Shown: positions 54,316-63,560, counted from the stretch's first letter. The stretch is 64,000 bases of DNA from Candidatus Thioglobus sp. (GCA_028352435.1 JAOMMB010000004.1:1-64000); one strand, 5' to 3'. The notes: generated by a model not told the origin, from the letters alone. Program-made: numbers and translations.

Positions 54316-55479
54316 TTATTTACCCTTAATTTCCATTTTCTTGTTAAAAATATTTAGGACCAATGAGATAAAGAGTGAGATTGTTAAATACACCAACATT
54401 GTCAATGCAATAATTTCAATCGCTTGGCCTACTACATTTAAGACCGTGCCTGAAAATATAGTAACCAATTCTGAATAGCCAACTGCTGTTGCTAAAGAGG
54501 AGTTTTTAGTGAGATTTAAGTATTGGTTAATAATTGGCGGTATTGCGACTCTTAGTGCTTGTGGTAGCACCACTAAGCGCATTGCCTGGCCTTGTCTTAA
54601 TCCTAACGCTGCTGCTGCTTCTTTTTGCCCTTTGTCCACCGAATCAATGCCTGATCGAATGGCTTCAGCAATGTAGGTGGCCGTGTAAACACTTAAAGCA
54701 AAAGCTAAGGAGAAGAACTCAATAGATAAGTCTGTGCCGCCTTGAAAATTAAAACCCTTTAAAGCTGGATACTCTAATTGCGCACCAAAAACAAAATAGG
54801 CCACAATTGGGAGTAGAACTACAAGTCCTAAAAAGTGTGGGATGGTATTGGTCGCAATCCCCGTATCATCGTGTTTTTTGGTGCTACGTTTTTTAATAAA
54901 AACATAAGCAACAATACCAATAATAAAACTTGCAAGTACGAGATAAAACTCAGTTCCTATAATAAATTTAGGCAAGAACAATCCTCTTGAATTGAGGAAA
55001 ACACTATCCAAAAAATTCATACTATTTCTAGTAGATGGGAGAACGCTAAGCGCTGTTGAATACCAAAATAGAATTTGTAGCAATATTGGTATATTTCTAA
55101 AAATCTCAATATACACCGTAGCCATTTTTCTAATCAGATAATTGCTAGATAAACGAGCAATACCAATAACAAGACCAATGACTGAAGCAAAAAATATACC
55201 TGTTATTGCAACAATTAAAGTATTAACAATACCGACATAAAATGCCTGTAAATTAGTTGAAGTTGGCGAATACGTCAAAAAGAAATTATCATTGACAGCA
55301 AAGCCAGCTTCATCATTTAGAAAACCAAAACCACTTCTAATACCGCTTTGCTCAATGTTAAGCATCATGTTATCAAAAGCTTGATAAACAAAATAAGCAA
55401 TAAAAACAACCGCTAGCACTTGAAATGCAATCGCTCTAACTTCGTTGTTATATAGTAGTGATTTTAGTTTTATAAACAT
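54316..55479 (-). CDS. aapQ: General L-amino acid ABC transporter permease
   Basis: YIEIFRNIPILLQILFWYSTA, EAIRSGIDSVDKGQKEAAAALGL. Confidence 0.9.
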   Translation of the reverse strand: MFIKLKSLLYNNEVRAIAFQVLAVVFIAYFVYQAFDNMMLNIEQSGIRSGFGFLNDEAGFAVNDNFFLTYSPTSTNLQAFYVGIVNTLIVAITGIFFASVIGLVIGIARLSSNYLIRKMATVYIEIFRNIPILLQILFWYSTALSVLPSTRNSMNFLDSVFLNSRGLFLPKFIIGTEFYLVLASFIIGIVAYVFIKKRSTKKHDDTGIATNTIPHFLGLVVLLPIVAYFVFGAQLEYPALKGFNFQGGTDLSIEFFSLAFALSVYTATYIAEAIRSGIDSVDKGQKEAAAALGLRQGQAMRLVVLPQALRVAIPPIINQYLNLTKNSSLATAVGYSELVTIFSGTVLNVVGQAIEIIALTMLVYLTISLFISLVLNIFNKKMEIKGK

Positions 55480-55492
55480 AAAAAACCTTTAT

Positions 55493-55527
55493 AAAAAAAA
55501 TGACCAACTGAAGTAGTTGGTCATTTT
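55493..55527 (-). terminator. Intergenic terminator/attenuator hairpin between aapJ and aapQ
   Basis: Minus strand AAAATGACCAACT-acttc-AGTTGGTCATTTTTTTT; 9-bp core plus A/T flanks. Confidence 0.85.
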
Positions 55528-55545
55528 ATATGTTTTATTTAGAGT

Positions 55546-56553
55546 TTATCTAAACGCTGGAGAGTACAAGATACCACCTTTAATCCACAACTGGTTTACA
55601 CCACGTGGAAGTGCAATAGGTGTTGACATGCCGATGTTTCTCTCGAAACTTTCACCATAGTTACCTACCTGTGCAATGATATTACGAGCCCAATCTTTGT
55701 TAAGACCTAAATGTTCATTAAGCTTACCAGTTTTACCTTGTAATCTTTGTACACCAGGACTAGTAGAAGTTCTGTCGATAGTACGAGAAGTAATACCTAG
55801 CTCTTCTGCTTCAATCATCGCATTAAGCGACCACTTAACAATATTAAACCAGTTATCATCACCTTGACGAACTACAGGACCTAAAGGCTCTTTAGAAATA
55901 ACATCACCCAAAACTACAGCAGAACTAGGATCTTTAAGTGTTGATCTAAGGCCAGCTAGTTGAGAAACGTCAGAAGTTAATGCATCACAACGACCCGCTT
56001 CAAAGCCACCTTTGGTTTGTGCAGAAGTATCATAAGTAACAGCTTTAAACTTCATGTTATTTGAACGGAAATAATCAGCTAAATTAAGCTCAGTTGTTGT
56101 TCCTGCTTGAATACAAAAAGAAGCTCCATCTAAACCTTTAACACTATTAACGCCTAATGATTTTTTCACCATGAAACCTTGACCATCGTAGTAATTTACG
56201 CCAGCAAAGTTAAGACCTAACGAAGTATCACGAGTGTGCGTCCAAGTTGTGTTACGTGATAATACATCGATTTCACCAGACTGTAACGCGATAAAACGCT
56301 CTTTTGCTGATAAAGGTACATATTTAACCTTTCGAGCATCACCTAAAGTGGCTGCTGCAATAGCACGACAAACATCAACATCCATACCAGACCAGTTTCC
56401 ACTTGAATCAGGATTAGAAAATCCAGGTGTTCCTGTTGATACACCACAGCTTAAGCTACCTTGTGATTTAACGTCACTTAACGTATCTGCATTTACACTA
56501 AAGCCGGTAAAGACTAATAGCGATGCAGCTGAAAGTTTTAACAATTTATTCAT
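55546..56553 (-). CDS. aapJ: General L-amino acid-binding periplasmic protein
   Basis: Signal peptide, LSCGVSTGTPGFSNPDSSGNWSGMDVDVCRAIAAATLGD; start at internal Met 6 with GAGGGG Shine-Dalgarno. Confidence 0.92.
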   Translation of the reverse strand: MNKLLKLSAASLLVFTGFSVNADTLSDVKSQGSLSCGVSTGTPGFSNPDSSGNWSGMDVDVCRAIAAATLGDARKVKYVPLSAKERFIALQSGEIDVLSRNTTWTHTRDTSLGLNFAGVNYYDGQGFMVKKSLGVNSVKGLDGASFCIQAGTTTELNLADYFRSNNMKFKAVTYDTSAQTKGGFEAGRCDALTSDVSQLAGLRSTLKDPSSAVVLGDVISKEPLGPVVRQGDDNWFNIVKWSLNAMIEAEELGITSRTIDRTSTSPGVQRLQGKTGKLNEHLGLNKDWARNIIAQVGNYGESFERNIGMSTPIALPRGVNQLWIKGGILYSPAFR

Positions 56554-56615
56554 AACATTTCCCCTCATTGAGATTAATTAAAAAACGTAGTACTTAAAAA
56601 ACACTACTGAGGGAA

Positions 56616-56644
56616 AGATTAACATGAAAGGTGCTTCATGTAAA
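56616..56644 (-). promoter_or_regulatory. Putative aapJ promoter with operator-like inverted repeat in the spacer
   Basis: Minus strand TTTACA - 17 bp - TAATCT; ACATGAA-aggtgc-TTCATGT at 56622-56641. Confidence 0.6.
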
Positions 56645-56664
56645 TACTTTAAATAATAAAAAAA

Positions 56665-56844
56665 CTAAGTTCTTTTTTGATACAAAGATGCCAAACCTAA
56701 GAAAATAGTAATTGTAATAATGACACTAAGTTGTTTGGAATTAACAATTGGCGAGTAGCTACTATAAGCTGAAGCCAATGTTATGCTAGCAAACAAAGAG
56801 ACACTTATAGATAGTACTAGCTTAATAAAGTTTGATAATTTCAT
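56665..56844 (-). CDS. Candidate small membrane protein (59 aa)
   Basis: MKLSNFIKLVLSISVSLFASITLASAYSSYSPIVNSKQLSVIITITIFLGLASLYQKRT; two hydrophobic segments; just below the ORF-track cutoff. Confidence 0.55.
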   Translation of the reverse strand: MKLSNFIKLVLSISVSLFASITLASAYSSYSPIVNSKQLSVIITITIFLGLASLYQKRT

Positions 56845-56846
56845 CG

Positions 56847-56924
56847 CTAGTGAACTAATGCCATGCTTAATGACATAATAATAGCAGCTGACGAATAGAT
56901 AATGGTGTGTAATGCTAAGTTCAT
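56847..56924 (-). CDS. Candidate small hydrophobic peptide (25 aa)
   Basis: MNLALHTIIYSSAAIIMSLSMALVH preceded by AGGGGGGG; ends 2 nt before the 59-aa ORF start. Confidence 0.45.
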   Translation of the reverse strand: MNLALHTIIYSSAAIIMSLSMALVH

Positions 56925-56955
56925 TTCCCCCCCTGGAAAAATTAATAGATAAAAG

Positions 56956-57309
56956 TTAATGAATGGTTGTTCCGATTAATTGCGTAATGATGGATTCTGA
57001 TGAACTAGAATTTTTAAGGGTTGCTCTAGCGTACCATTTTTCTGCCAATTTTTCATTTGCTGGAATACCTTCGCCAGTTAAATAAGCATACCAAACATTA
57101 AACTGTGCTGGCAAATTACCTTGCATAGCAGCTCTCTGATACCAGTAAAAAGCATTCGCTGCATTTCTAGCAACATCTTGTCCCTTTTGAAAAATATCAG
57201 CTAATTTGTATTGAGCCTCAGCATCGCCTAAATAAGCTTGCTGTTGAATCTTAACTGTTTCAAGTTTTAGCTCTGACTCTGCTAGTAAGTGTGCATGCAT
57301 TTGATTCAT
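56956..57309 (-). CDS. Sel1-repeat (TPR-like) protein
   Basis: GDAEAQYKLADIFQKGQDVARNAANAFYWYQRAAMQGNLPAQFNVWYAYLTGEGIPANEKLAEKWYARA. Confidence 0.85.
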   Translation of the reverse strand: MNQMHAHLLAESELKLETVKIQQQAYLGDAEAQYKLADIFQKGQDVARNAANAFYWYQRAAMQGNLPAQFNVWYAYLTGEGIPANEKLAEKWYARATLKNSSSSESIITQLIGTTIH

Positions 57310-57484
57310 GATATTTTCCTCATTTAGTTATTTATTTGAGTCCAATATACCGTGATTTTTATGGCGTGTAAAGACTCTTTTATAATAAAAATTAATATGT
57401 ATTTATTTGTATAAAAATCAATAGGTTATAGTGTTTTTATGGTGATATTACCACTACTTGTATTTTTTAACTAATATAACTCAC

Positions 57485-57526
57485 TTACATGGGTGGTAAA
57501 AAATAACTATAATAGGTAAAAATAAC
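57485..57526 (+). promoter_or_regulatory. Putative nadE promoter with direct repeats flanking the -10
   Basis: TTACAT - 17 bp - TATAAT; GGTAAAAAATAAC (57495-57507) and GGTAAAAATAAC (57515-57526). Confidence 0.6.
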
Positions 57527-57547
57527 AAGCAAAAATAGATAAAAAAT

Positions 57548-59422
57548 ATGGCTAATAAAACTAAAGACTATCTAACCAAAGTGCGCAAAAAGACTGGCTT
57601 TTCAGACTATAAGATCTCTCAAGAGTACGGTATAAATCAGTCTAATTTAAGTAAATATAAATCAGGGAAATCTGCCCTTTCTGAAACTCATGCCTGGCTA
57701 TTTGCTGATATTTTGAACATCAATCCTGCTGAAGTAGTTGCTAATACTAAGCTCGAGCATGCAAAAATGAAAGGCGACAAATTGAAGGCTATATTTTGGC
57801 AGGAGCAGATAGAAAACCTTTCAAATATCCCTGAGTCTATCAAAATCGATATCGCACAAATTAACCCTATTGTTGGTGATTTAAACAATAATACTCAACA
57901 AATCATTAACTTAAGTATTGAAGCCGCTCAACAAGGTGCTGACTTATTAGTTTTTCCAGAATTAGCATTAACAGGTTATTTGCCAGAAGACTTATTATTA
58001 AGAGCTGGATTTATTCAACAAGTTGAAGAAAAGGTTGATTTAATTAAAAACTCTATTCCTGAAACTATAGCCATTGTTTTTGGTGCGCCTCATAAAAATC
58101 AGTGCAATCTATATAATGCTGCATATTTAATCCAAGATCAAGAGGTTCAGACTTATCACAAACAACAACTACCTAACTACAGTGTTTTTGATGAAAAACG
58201 CTACTTTAGCGCAGGCAGCAAACCTTTTGTTTTTACAATCAAAGGTCAGCGTATTGGGCTACTAGTGTGTGCTGATATTTGGAATGCTGATATAGTTAGT
58301 GAAACAGCCAGATATGGTGTTAGCACTATTGTTAGTATTAATGCCTCCCCTTTTCATATTGACAAACATCAACAGAGACTTGAAGAGGTAAAAAAGCGCG
58401 TGCTTGAAAATCAAGTTGGTTTTATCTATGTCAACCTAGTTGGTGGTCAAGATGAAATTATCTTTGATGGCGGCTCTTTTGTTATGAATACTAAAGCACA
58501 AGTCACTCATCAATTACCTTTCTTTAAAGTTGTAACCGGCTCATTAACAGCACCATGTAAACCTATTGAAATGGCGAGTATTGAAGAGATTATTTACAAT
58601 GCCTTAGTGCTAGCAACTAAAGACTATATTGAAAAAAATGGCGTATTTAATGGTGTAGTTATTGGCTTATCTGGTGGTATCGACTCTGCATTAACCTTGG
58701 CGATTGCTGCAGATGCAATTGGTAACGAAAACATTAAAGCTATTATGATGCCCTACACCTATACTTCTAATATGAGTTTGGAAGATGCCAAGGCTCAAGC
58801 TAGCACTATGAATATTGATTATCAAGAAATTAGCATTCAACCAATGGTTGAAAGCTTTAATTCTCAGCTTAGTGAATTATTTAGTGGCTTACAAGCTGAT
58901 ACCACAGAAGAAAATTTGCAGGCTCGAGTTCGTGGCACTCTACTAATGGCTGTCTCAAACAAGCTTGGAAAGATTGTATTAACAACGGGCAATAAATCAG
59001 AAATAGCAGTTGGATATGCCACCTTGTATGGTGACATGTCAGGTGGCTTTGCCCCGCTTAAGGATGTATCAAAAACCATGGTTTATCGACTGGCAAAATA
59101 TCGAAACACTCAATCCTATATTATCCCTGGACGTGTTATTGATCGCGAACCCTCAGCAGAGCTTGCACCCAATCAAACTGATCAAGACTCATTACCACCT
59201 TATGACGAGCTAGATGCTATTCTTGAGCTATTTATCGAGCAAAGACTTGCGGTTAAAGATATTGTCAAACAAGGTTTTAATCAAAAAACTGTGGAACGTA
59301 TTAGTCGATTAGTGCTTAATAATGAATATAAACGTAGACAAAGTGCGCCAGGGCCAAAAATTTCAAAAAATGCATTCGGTAAAGAGCGTCGCTACCCTAT
59401 GACGTCAAAGTTCAAACCTTAA
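57548..59422 (+). CDS. nadE: Glutamine-dependent NAD+ synthetase with N-terminal HTH (XRE/DUF3693-like) domain
   Basis: Residues ~1-93 HTH-like; from ~98 IKIDIAQINPIVGDL nitrilase domain (FPELALTGY, LLVCADIW); GLSGGIDSALTLAIA synthetase P-loop. Confidence 0.92.
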   Translation: MANKTKDYLTKVRKKTGFSDYKISQEYGINQSNLSKYKSGKSALSETHAWLFADILNINPAEVVANTKLEHAKMKGDKLKAIFWQEQIENLSNIPESIKIDIAQINPIVGDLNNNTQQIINLSIEAAQQGADLLVFPELALTGYLPEDLLLRAGFIQQVEEKVDLIKNSIPETIAIVFGAPHKNQCNLYNAAYLIQDQEVQTYHKQQLPNYSVFDEKRYFSAGSKPFVFTIKGQRIGLLVCADIWNADIVSETARYGVSTIVSINASPFHIDKHQQRLEEVKKRVLENQVGFIYVNLVGGQDEIIFDGGSFVMNTKAQVTHQLPFFKVVTGSLTAPCKPIEMASIEEIIYNALVLATKDYIEKNGVFNGVVIGLSGGIDSALTLAIAADAIGNENIKAIMMPYTYTSNMSLEDAKAQASTMNIDYQEISIQPMVESFNSQLSELFSGLQADTTEENLQARVRGTLLMAVSNKLGKIVLTTGNKSEIAVGYATLYGDMSGGFAPLKDVSKTMVYRLAKYRNTQSYIIPGRVIDREPSAELAPNQTDQDSLPPYDELDAILELFIEQRLAVKDIVKQGFNQKTVERISRLVLNNEYKRRQSAPGPKISKNAFGKERRYPMTSKFKP

Positions 59423-60723
59423 AATAACCAAGAGAATATCTTTAAAATTCCCTGAGCTTTATGTGTTGTTTCTTCTAGCTCACGCTTTGGATTAGAGTCA
59501 AAAACAATGCCTGCGCCCGCTCTAAAGCTCAGGTCTTTATCTTGTTTGATCATGGTCCTAATGAGAATATTAAAATCCATTTTTCCATTATTACTAATGT
59601 ATCCCAAAGAGCCTGTGTAAGCTTCTCGAGCCTGCTGCTCTAATTCAGAAATAATCTGCATACAACGAATCTTAGGGCATCCCGTAATAGTGCCACCTGG
59701 AAACAACGCCTCCACCAAGTTCTTAATATTAATCGATGGCTTTAAAGTGCCTTTAATATTTGACACAATATGATGAACATAAGGATAGGTCTCTAAAGTC
59801 ATCACCTCATTGACTTCAATTGAGCCATACTCACATACTCTGCCCAAATCATTACGCTCCAGATCAAGTAGCATAATGTGCTCAGCTTGCTCCTTGGGAT
59901 GATTGATCAAACGCTGTTTTAGCACTTCATCCTCGATACCTACACCTCTAGGATGGGTGCCTGCAATAGGACGTGTCTCAATTTTAGTACCATCCACACT
60001 AAACAAGCGTTCGGGAGAGGAGGAGATAATACTAAAATTTTGAAATTGAGCGAGTGCTGAAAATGGCGCTGGATTAGATACTTTTAAGGCATTGTAGAGT
60101 TGTGTCGCACTACACTTATTCTTAAGTGTATATTTCCAAGCACGTGATAAATTCACCTGAAATACATCGCCCGCTTTAATGTAGTTTTTAATCTTTTCAA
60201 CGCCAGACAAGAATTTAGCATCTGTCTCACAAGCTAATTCTCCTGAAAAGTCAGGCGAAACTTGGTTTAATTTAGCTTGTTTGATGTCACTCAATACTTG
60301 ATTTAATCTTGTTTTATTGTCATCTTCATCTAATAAATAAGTTTTCTCTAATTGATGATCAACAACAACAGCGCAAGGAATTTTTACCGCGATTGCTACT
60401 GGCAAAGCGCTATTATGTAAATCCTTTAATAAAGTAGGCTCGATTTGGCCAATGAGCTCATAAGACAAATAAGCAAACCAGCCGCCTGTAAAAGGTAGAT
60501 GCAAATTCTGAGCGTTATTAGTAGTATTTAAAGAAGATAGCCTATCTAAAAAATTAAAATCAGTTAGATTTTCTAACACCAACTCCTGCTGTGGATGCGC
60601 AAACAAAATAGAATAGCGATTGTTGATATTATGATTAACGCTTTCCAGTAAAAAAGGATAACGCTGAACATTCAACTGACACAGGATATCCAGAGAGAAA
60701 TTTGGAATTTCTAAAACTTTCAT
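59419..60723 (-). CDS. pabB: Aminodeoxychorismate synthase component I
   Basis: GDVFQVNLSRAW, SSSPERLFSVDGTKIETRPIAGTHPRG, FPGGTITGCPKIRCMQII. Confidence 0.92.
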   Translation of the reverse strand: MKVLEIPNFSLDILCQLNVQRYPFLLESVNHNINNRYSILFAHPQQELVLENLTDFNFLDRLSSLNTTNNAQNLHLPFTGGWFAYLSYELIGQIEPTLLKDLHNSALPVAIAVKIPCAVVVDHQLEKTYLLDEDDNKTRLNQVLSDIKQAKLNQVSPDFSGELACETDAKFLSGVEKIKNYIKAGDVFQVNLSRAWKYTLKNKCSATQLYNALKVSNPAPFSALAQFQNFSIISSSPERLFSVDGTKIETRPIAGTHPRGVGIEDEVLKQRLINHPKEQAEHIMLLDLERNDLGRVCEYGSIEVNEVMTLETYPYVHHIVSNIKGTLKPSINIKNLVEALFPGGTITGCPKIRCMQIISELEQQAREAYTGSLGYISNNGKMDFNILIRTMIKQDKDLSFRAGAGIVFDSNPKRELEETTHKAQGILKIFSWLF

Positions 60724-60724
60724 A

Positions 60725-61408
60725 CTAGTTTAGTTGTTCAGGCTCGCTATTAGCTTGTTTAGTGGGTGAAATCTTTGCGAGTAATTGTTGAGCTCGATTT
60801 GCAACGCGATGAGATGGGAATTTCTTTAAAATGCTATTCAGTAGATTTTTAGATTTTTCAACTTGCTTTAACTCAACATATACTTTCGCCAATTCAAACA
60901 AGGAGTTGGCATATTTGTGATGTAGAGGGCTATTTTGTTGAAATGCTACAAATGTATTTTTAGCTAATGAATACTGTCTTTGTGCTAAATACGTTTTAGC
61001 TAACCAATAGTGCGCATCTGATGCGTGATTATTATCAGGATAAATATCCAAATATTTCTTAAATAGTACAATGGCTTGATCATACTGATCAGTCACTAGC
61101 AATGAACGAGCGTTGGTGTATATTTTTTTGGCTTTTTTGTTGTGTTCATGCACGCGCATCATGGTTTGCTCAACCACAGTACTAGATTTTTTGTATTCCA
61201 TTAAATTAAACAGTTCGGTGATTTTCTTACTACTGTCTCGTTGCTGTTGCTCTAGTTGTTCAATTTTTCCATTCAACGCTTTGTTAGTCCGAACTAGGCG
61301 CTTAATTTTTTTATTATGATCCATGATGACTTTTTCTGTATTAATACCCGCAGAAGCAGGCTGCCAAGCAAATACAGTTAAGAAAAATATTAAGAAAAAA
61401 CGTCGCAT
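60725..61408 (-). CDS. cpoB: Cell division coordinator CpoB (YbgF), TPR protein
   Basis: Signal peptide, coiled coil, TPR DAHYWLAKTYLAQRQYSLAKNTF; adjacent to pal/tolB. Confidence 0.9.
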   Translation of the reverse strand: MRRFFLIFFLTVFAWQPASAGINTEKVIMDHNKKIKRLVRTNKALNGKIEQLEQQQRDSSKKITELFNLMEYKKSSTVVEQTMMRVHEHNKKAKKIYTNARSLLVTDQYDQAIVLFKKYLDIYPDNNHASDAHYWLAKTYLAQRQYSLAKNTFVAFQQNSPLHHKYANSLFELAKVYVELKQVEKSKNLLNSILKKFPSHRVANRAQQLLAKISPTKQANSEPEQLN

Positions 61409-61414
61409 AACTCT

Positions 61415-61996
61415 TTACTGATAAATAAACTCAACGCGTCGATTCTGCTGCCAAGCACTTTCATCATGCAATTGAACAACTGGATTTTCTTCGCCAAAAC
61501 TAACTACTTTAACGCGAGAAGATAAATCATACAAACCTAAAATTTCTTTAACAGCTAAAGCGCGGTTTTCACCCAATGCTAAATTATACTCACGGGTACC
61601 TCGCTCATCTGCATGCCCTTCTAGGCGCAGATCAAGCGTTGGATTGTCACGCATGAAATTTGCATGCTTAATAACTTCTTGAGTTGCAGCCTCATCAATC
61701 TCGCTACCATCATAGGAAAAGTTTAATACGAACTTAGTGCCTGAGTTTTTTAATTGAGCTACGATCATTCGAGCCGCGCTATTTTGAGCTGCTGTACGAG
61801 TATGACTACCCTTAAATTCTTGCGACTGAAAACTAGAAGAATCTACTGCAATAATACTTTCTTGATTTACAGCTGCGTTCTCTTCTTCAGTTATAAGAGC
61901 TGATCTTGGTGAAACTTTTTGATAAAGCTCCTCGACTGAAGACGTACAAGACGACAATAATAAAACAGCTGAAGTTAATAAAGTAATTTTTAACAT
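61415..61996 (-). CDS. pal: Peptidoglycan-associated lipoprotein Pal
   Basis: Lipobox LLSSC, OmpA-like LRLEGHADERGTREYNLALGENRA. Confidence 0.95.
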   Translation of the reverse strand: MLKITLLTSAVLLLSSCTSSVEELYQKVSPRSALITEEENAAVNQESIIAVDSSSFQSQEFKGSHTRTAAQNSAARMIVAQLKNSGTKFVLNFSYDGSEIDEAATQEVIKHANFMRDNPTLDLRLEGHADERGTREYNLALGENRALAVKEILGLYDLSSRVKVVSFGEENPVVQLHDESAWQQNRRVEFIYQ

Positions 61997-62011
61997 GTGA
62001 ATTTCCTTATA

Positions 62012-63286
62012 TTATTTAGAATAATGCGACCAATTTGGCTCTCGAACCTCACCAGCTTTACTAACTAGTTCAAATGTTTCTTGGCCCAAAATAGAAACTA
62101 CCGATAACACGCCAGAATCATCTTTATTAGTGGCAAAGATAATCATACTACCATTAGGCGAAAAGAATGGTGATTCGTCCAACTTATTTTGGGTCATAAC
62201 CATTAAATCTTTAGTGGCAATATCCAATAATGCAATGCGATAATCCTTATCAACTCGATGAACTAGCGCCAAACTCTTGCCATCAGGTGAAAATACAGCT
62301 TTAGCATTATAGCTTCCTGCAAAAGTAGCCCTGTTAATCTTTCCAGTCTTTAAATGCTTAATATAAACCTGAACTTGACCTGAGCGATTAGAGGTAAAGG
62401 CAATACGTTCTCCGTCAGCAGAATAGCTTGCTTCTGTATCAATACTCACATCACTGGTTAATCGAGTTAGCTTTTCATCTTTTAAATGATAAGAATATAT
62501 ATCTTTATTACCGTCTTTGGATAATGTTAAAACAATACTTTCTCCATTGGGATGCCAAGCTGGTGCTGAAGCAATGCCATCAAAATAAGGAAGTTTTTGA
62601 GTCTTACGACGTACAAATGGGTATTGAATAAAAACCTCAGATTGGCCGTTTTTAAAAGATACATAAGCTATCTTATTTTGATCAGGTGACCAGGCGGGTG
62701 ATAAGATTGGACTAGCCGCTCTAAGAATAGTTTGAGGATTTTGTGCATCAGAGTCTGATATTTCTAATCGATATTCCCTTTTACCTTGGCCTTTATTGGC
62801 AACAGTTACATAAGCTAAGCGTGTATCAAACGAGCCTTTTTCGCCCAATAAGGCAAAATATATTTGGTCAGATAAGTAATGAGTAATTCGTCTAATGCCA
62901 CTGTTGTGTACGGCAAATTTTTTGGCATAGAGGGTTTTTCTCGAATATACATCAAGTAATTCAATTTCAACATTAAAAATTTTCTTACTAACCTGTTCAA
63001 GTTTACCAATAACAATTGCTTCGGCTTTTTTAGCTTGCCACTTATCAAAATCAACCTGACTTGTAATAATATAATCAGCACTAGAGGCGCTAAATTCACC
63101 AGAGCGGTTAAAATTATCACGCATAATATTTGCAATTAACTCACCTTGCTTGGCATCACCTTTAACTAAGAATGGAGAAATGACAATAGGAAAAGCATTT
63201 TCAGCCTTTTTTAGAATCGTAACTTCTAAAATAGCAAAAGCCGTTGCACTATAAAACGTTAAGAATGCAACTATAAATCTAATCAT
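62012..63286 (-). CDS. tolB: Tol-Pal system protein TolB
   Basis: Signal peptide, beta-propeller repeats SPAWSPDQNKIAYVSF, IAFTSNRSGQVQVYI. Confidence 0.95.
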   Translation of the reverse strand: MIRFIVAFLTFYSATAFAILEVTILKKAENAFPIVISPFLVKGDAKQGELIANIMRDNFNRSGEFSASSADYIITSQVDFDKWQAKKAEAIVIGKLEQVSKKIFNVEIELLDVYSRKTLYAKKFAVHNSGIRRITHYLSDQIYFALLGEKGSFDTRLAYVTVANKGQGKREYRLEISDSDAQNPQTILRAASPILSPAWSPDQNKIAYVSFKNGQSEVFIQYPFVRRKTQKLPYFDGIASAPAWHPNGESIVLTLSKDGNKDIYSYHLKDEKLTRLTSDVSIDTEASYSADGERIAFTSNRSGQVQVYIKHLKTGKINRATFAGSYNAKAVFSPDGKSLALVHRVDKDYRIALLDIATKDLMVMTQNKLDESPFFSPNGSMIIFATNKDDSGVLSVVSILGQETFELVSKAGEVREPNWSHYSK

Positions 63287-63477
63287 TCTCTCTCTTCAAT
63301 CCAATTCATTTGAATAGCTTCAAGAATCTTTTCACCTGTTTTTTCAGCATCATCATCAAACTCATCTAACGCCATAACCATAGCTCTAAGATCTACAAAT
63401 CCTATTGTTAAAGGGTCTATATCAGGGTGTGCTTCATCTAAAGCAATTGCAATATCTAGAGAGTCTGTCCAATTCAT
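63283..63477 (-). CDS. iscX: Fe-S cluster assembly protein IscX
   Basis: MNWTDSLDIAIALDEAHPDIDPLTIGFVDLRAMVMALDEFDDD. Confidence 0.93.
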   Translation of the reverse strand: MNWTDSLDIAIALDEAHPDIDPLTIGFVDLRAMVMALDEFDDDAEKTGEKILEAIQMNWIEERE

Positions 63478-63560
63478 AAAAATACCTATAAAATAATTAA
63501 CTTAATTTTAACCAAATAGCTAGCAATGGTGTGCCCTTTTGGCATGCATGCAATAGTTGA

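Noticed and set aside
63304-63316. ATTCATTTGAATA, a second copy of the umuD inverted-repeat arm, upstream of tolB
   Set aside because: Lies inside iscX coding sequence, single arm only, and its sequence is dictated by codons; likely coincidence.
63542-63551. GCATGCATGC palindrome between relA/spoT and iscX
   Set aside because: Short alternating repeat with no promoter context; probably chance.
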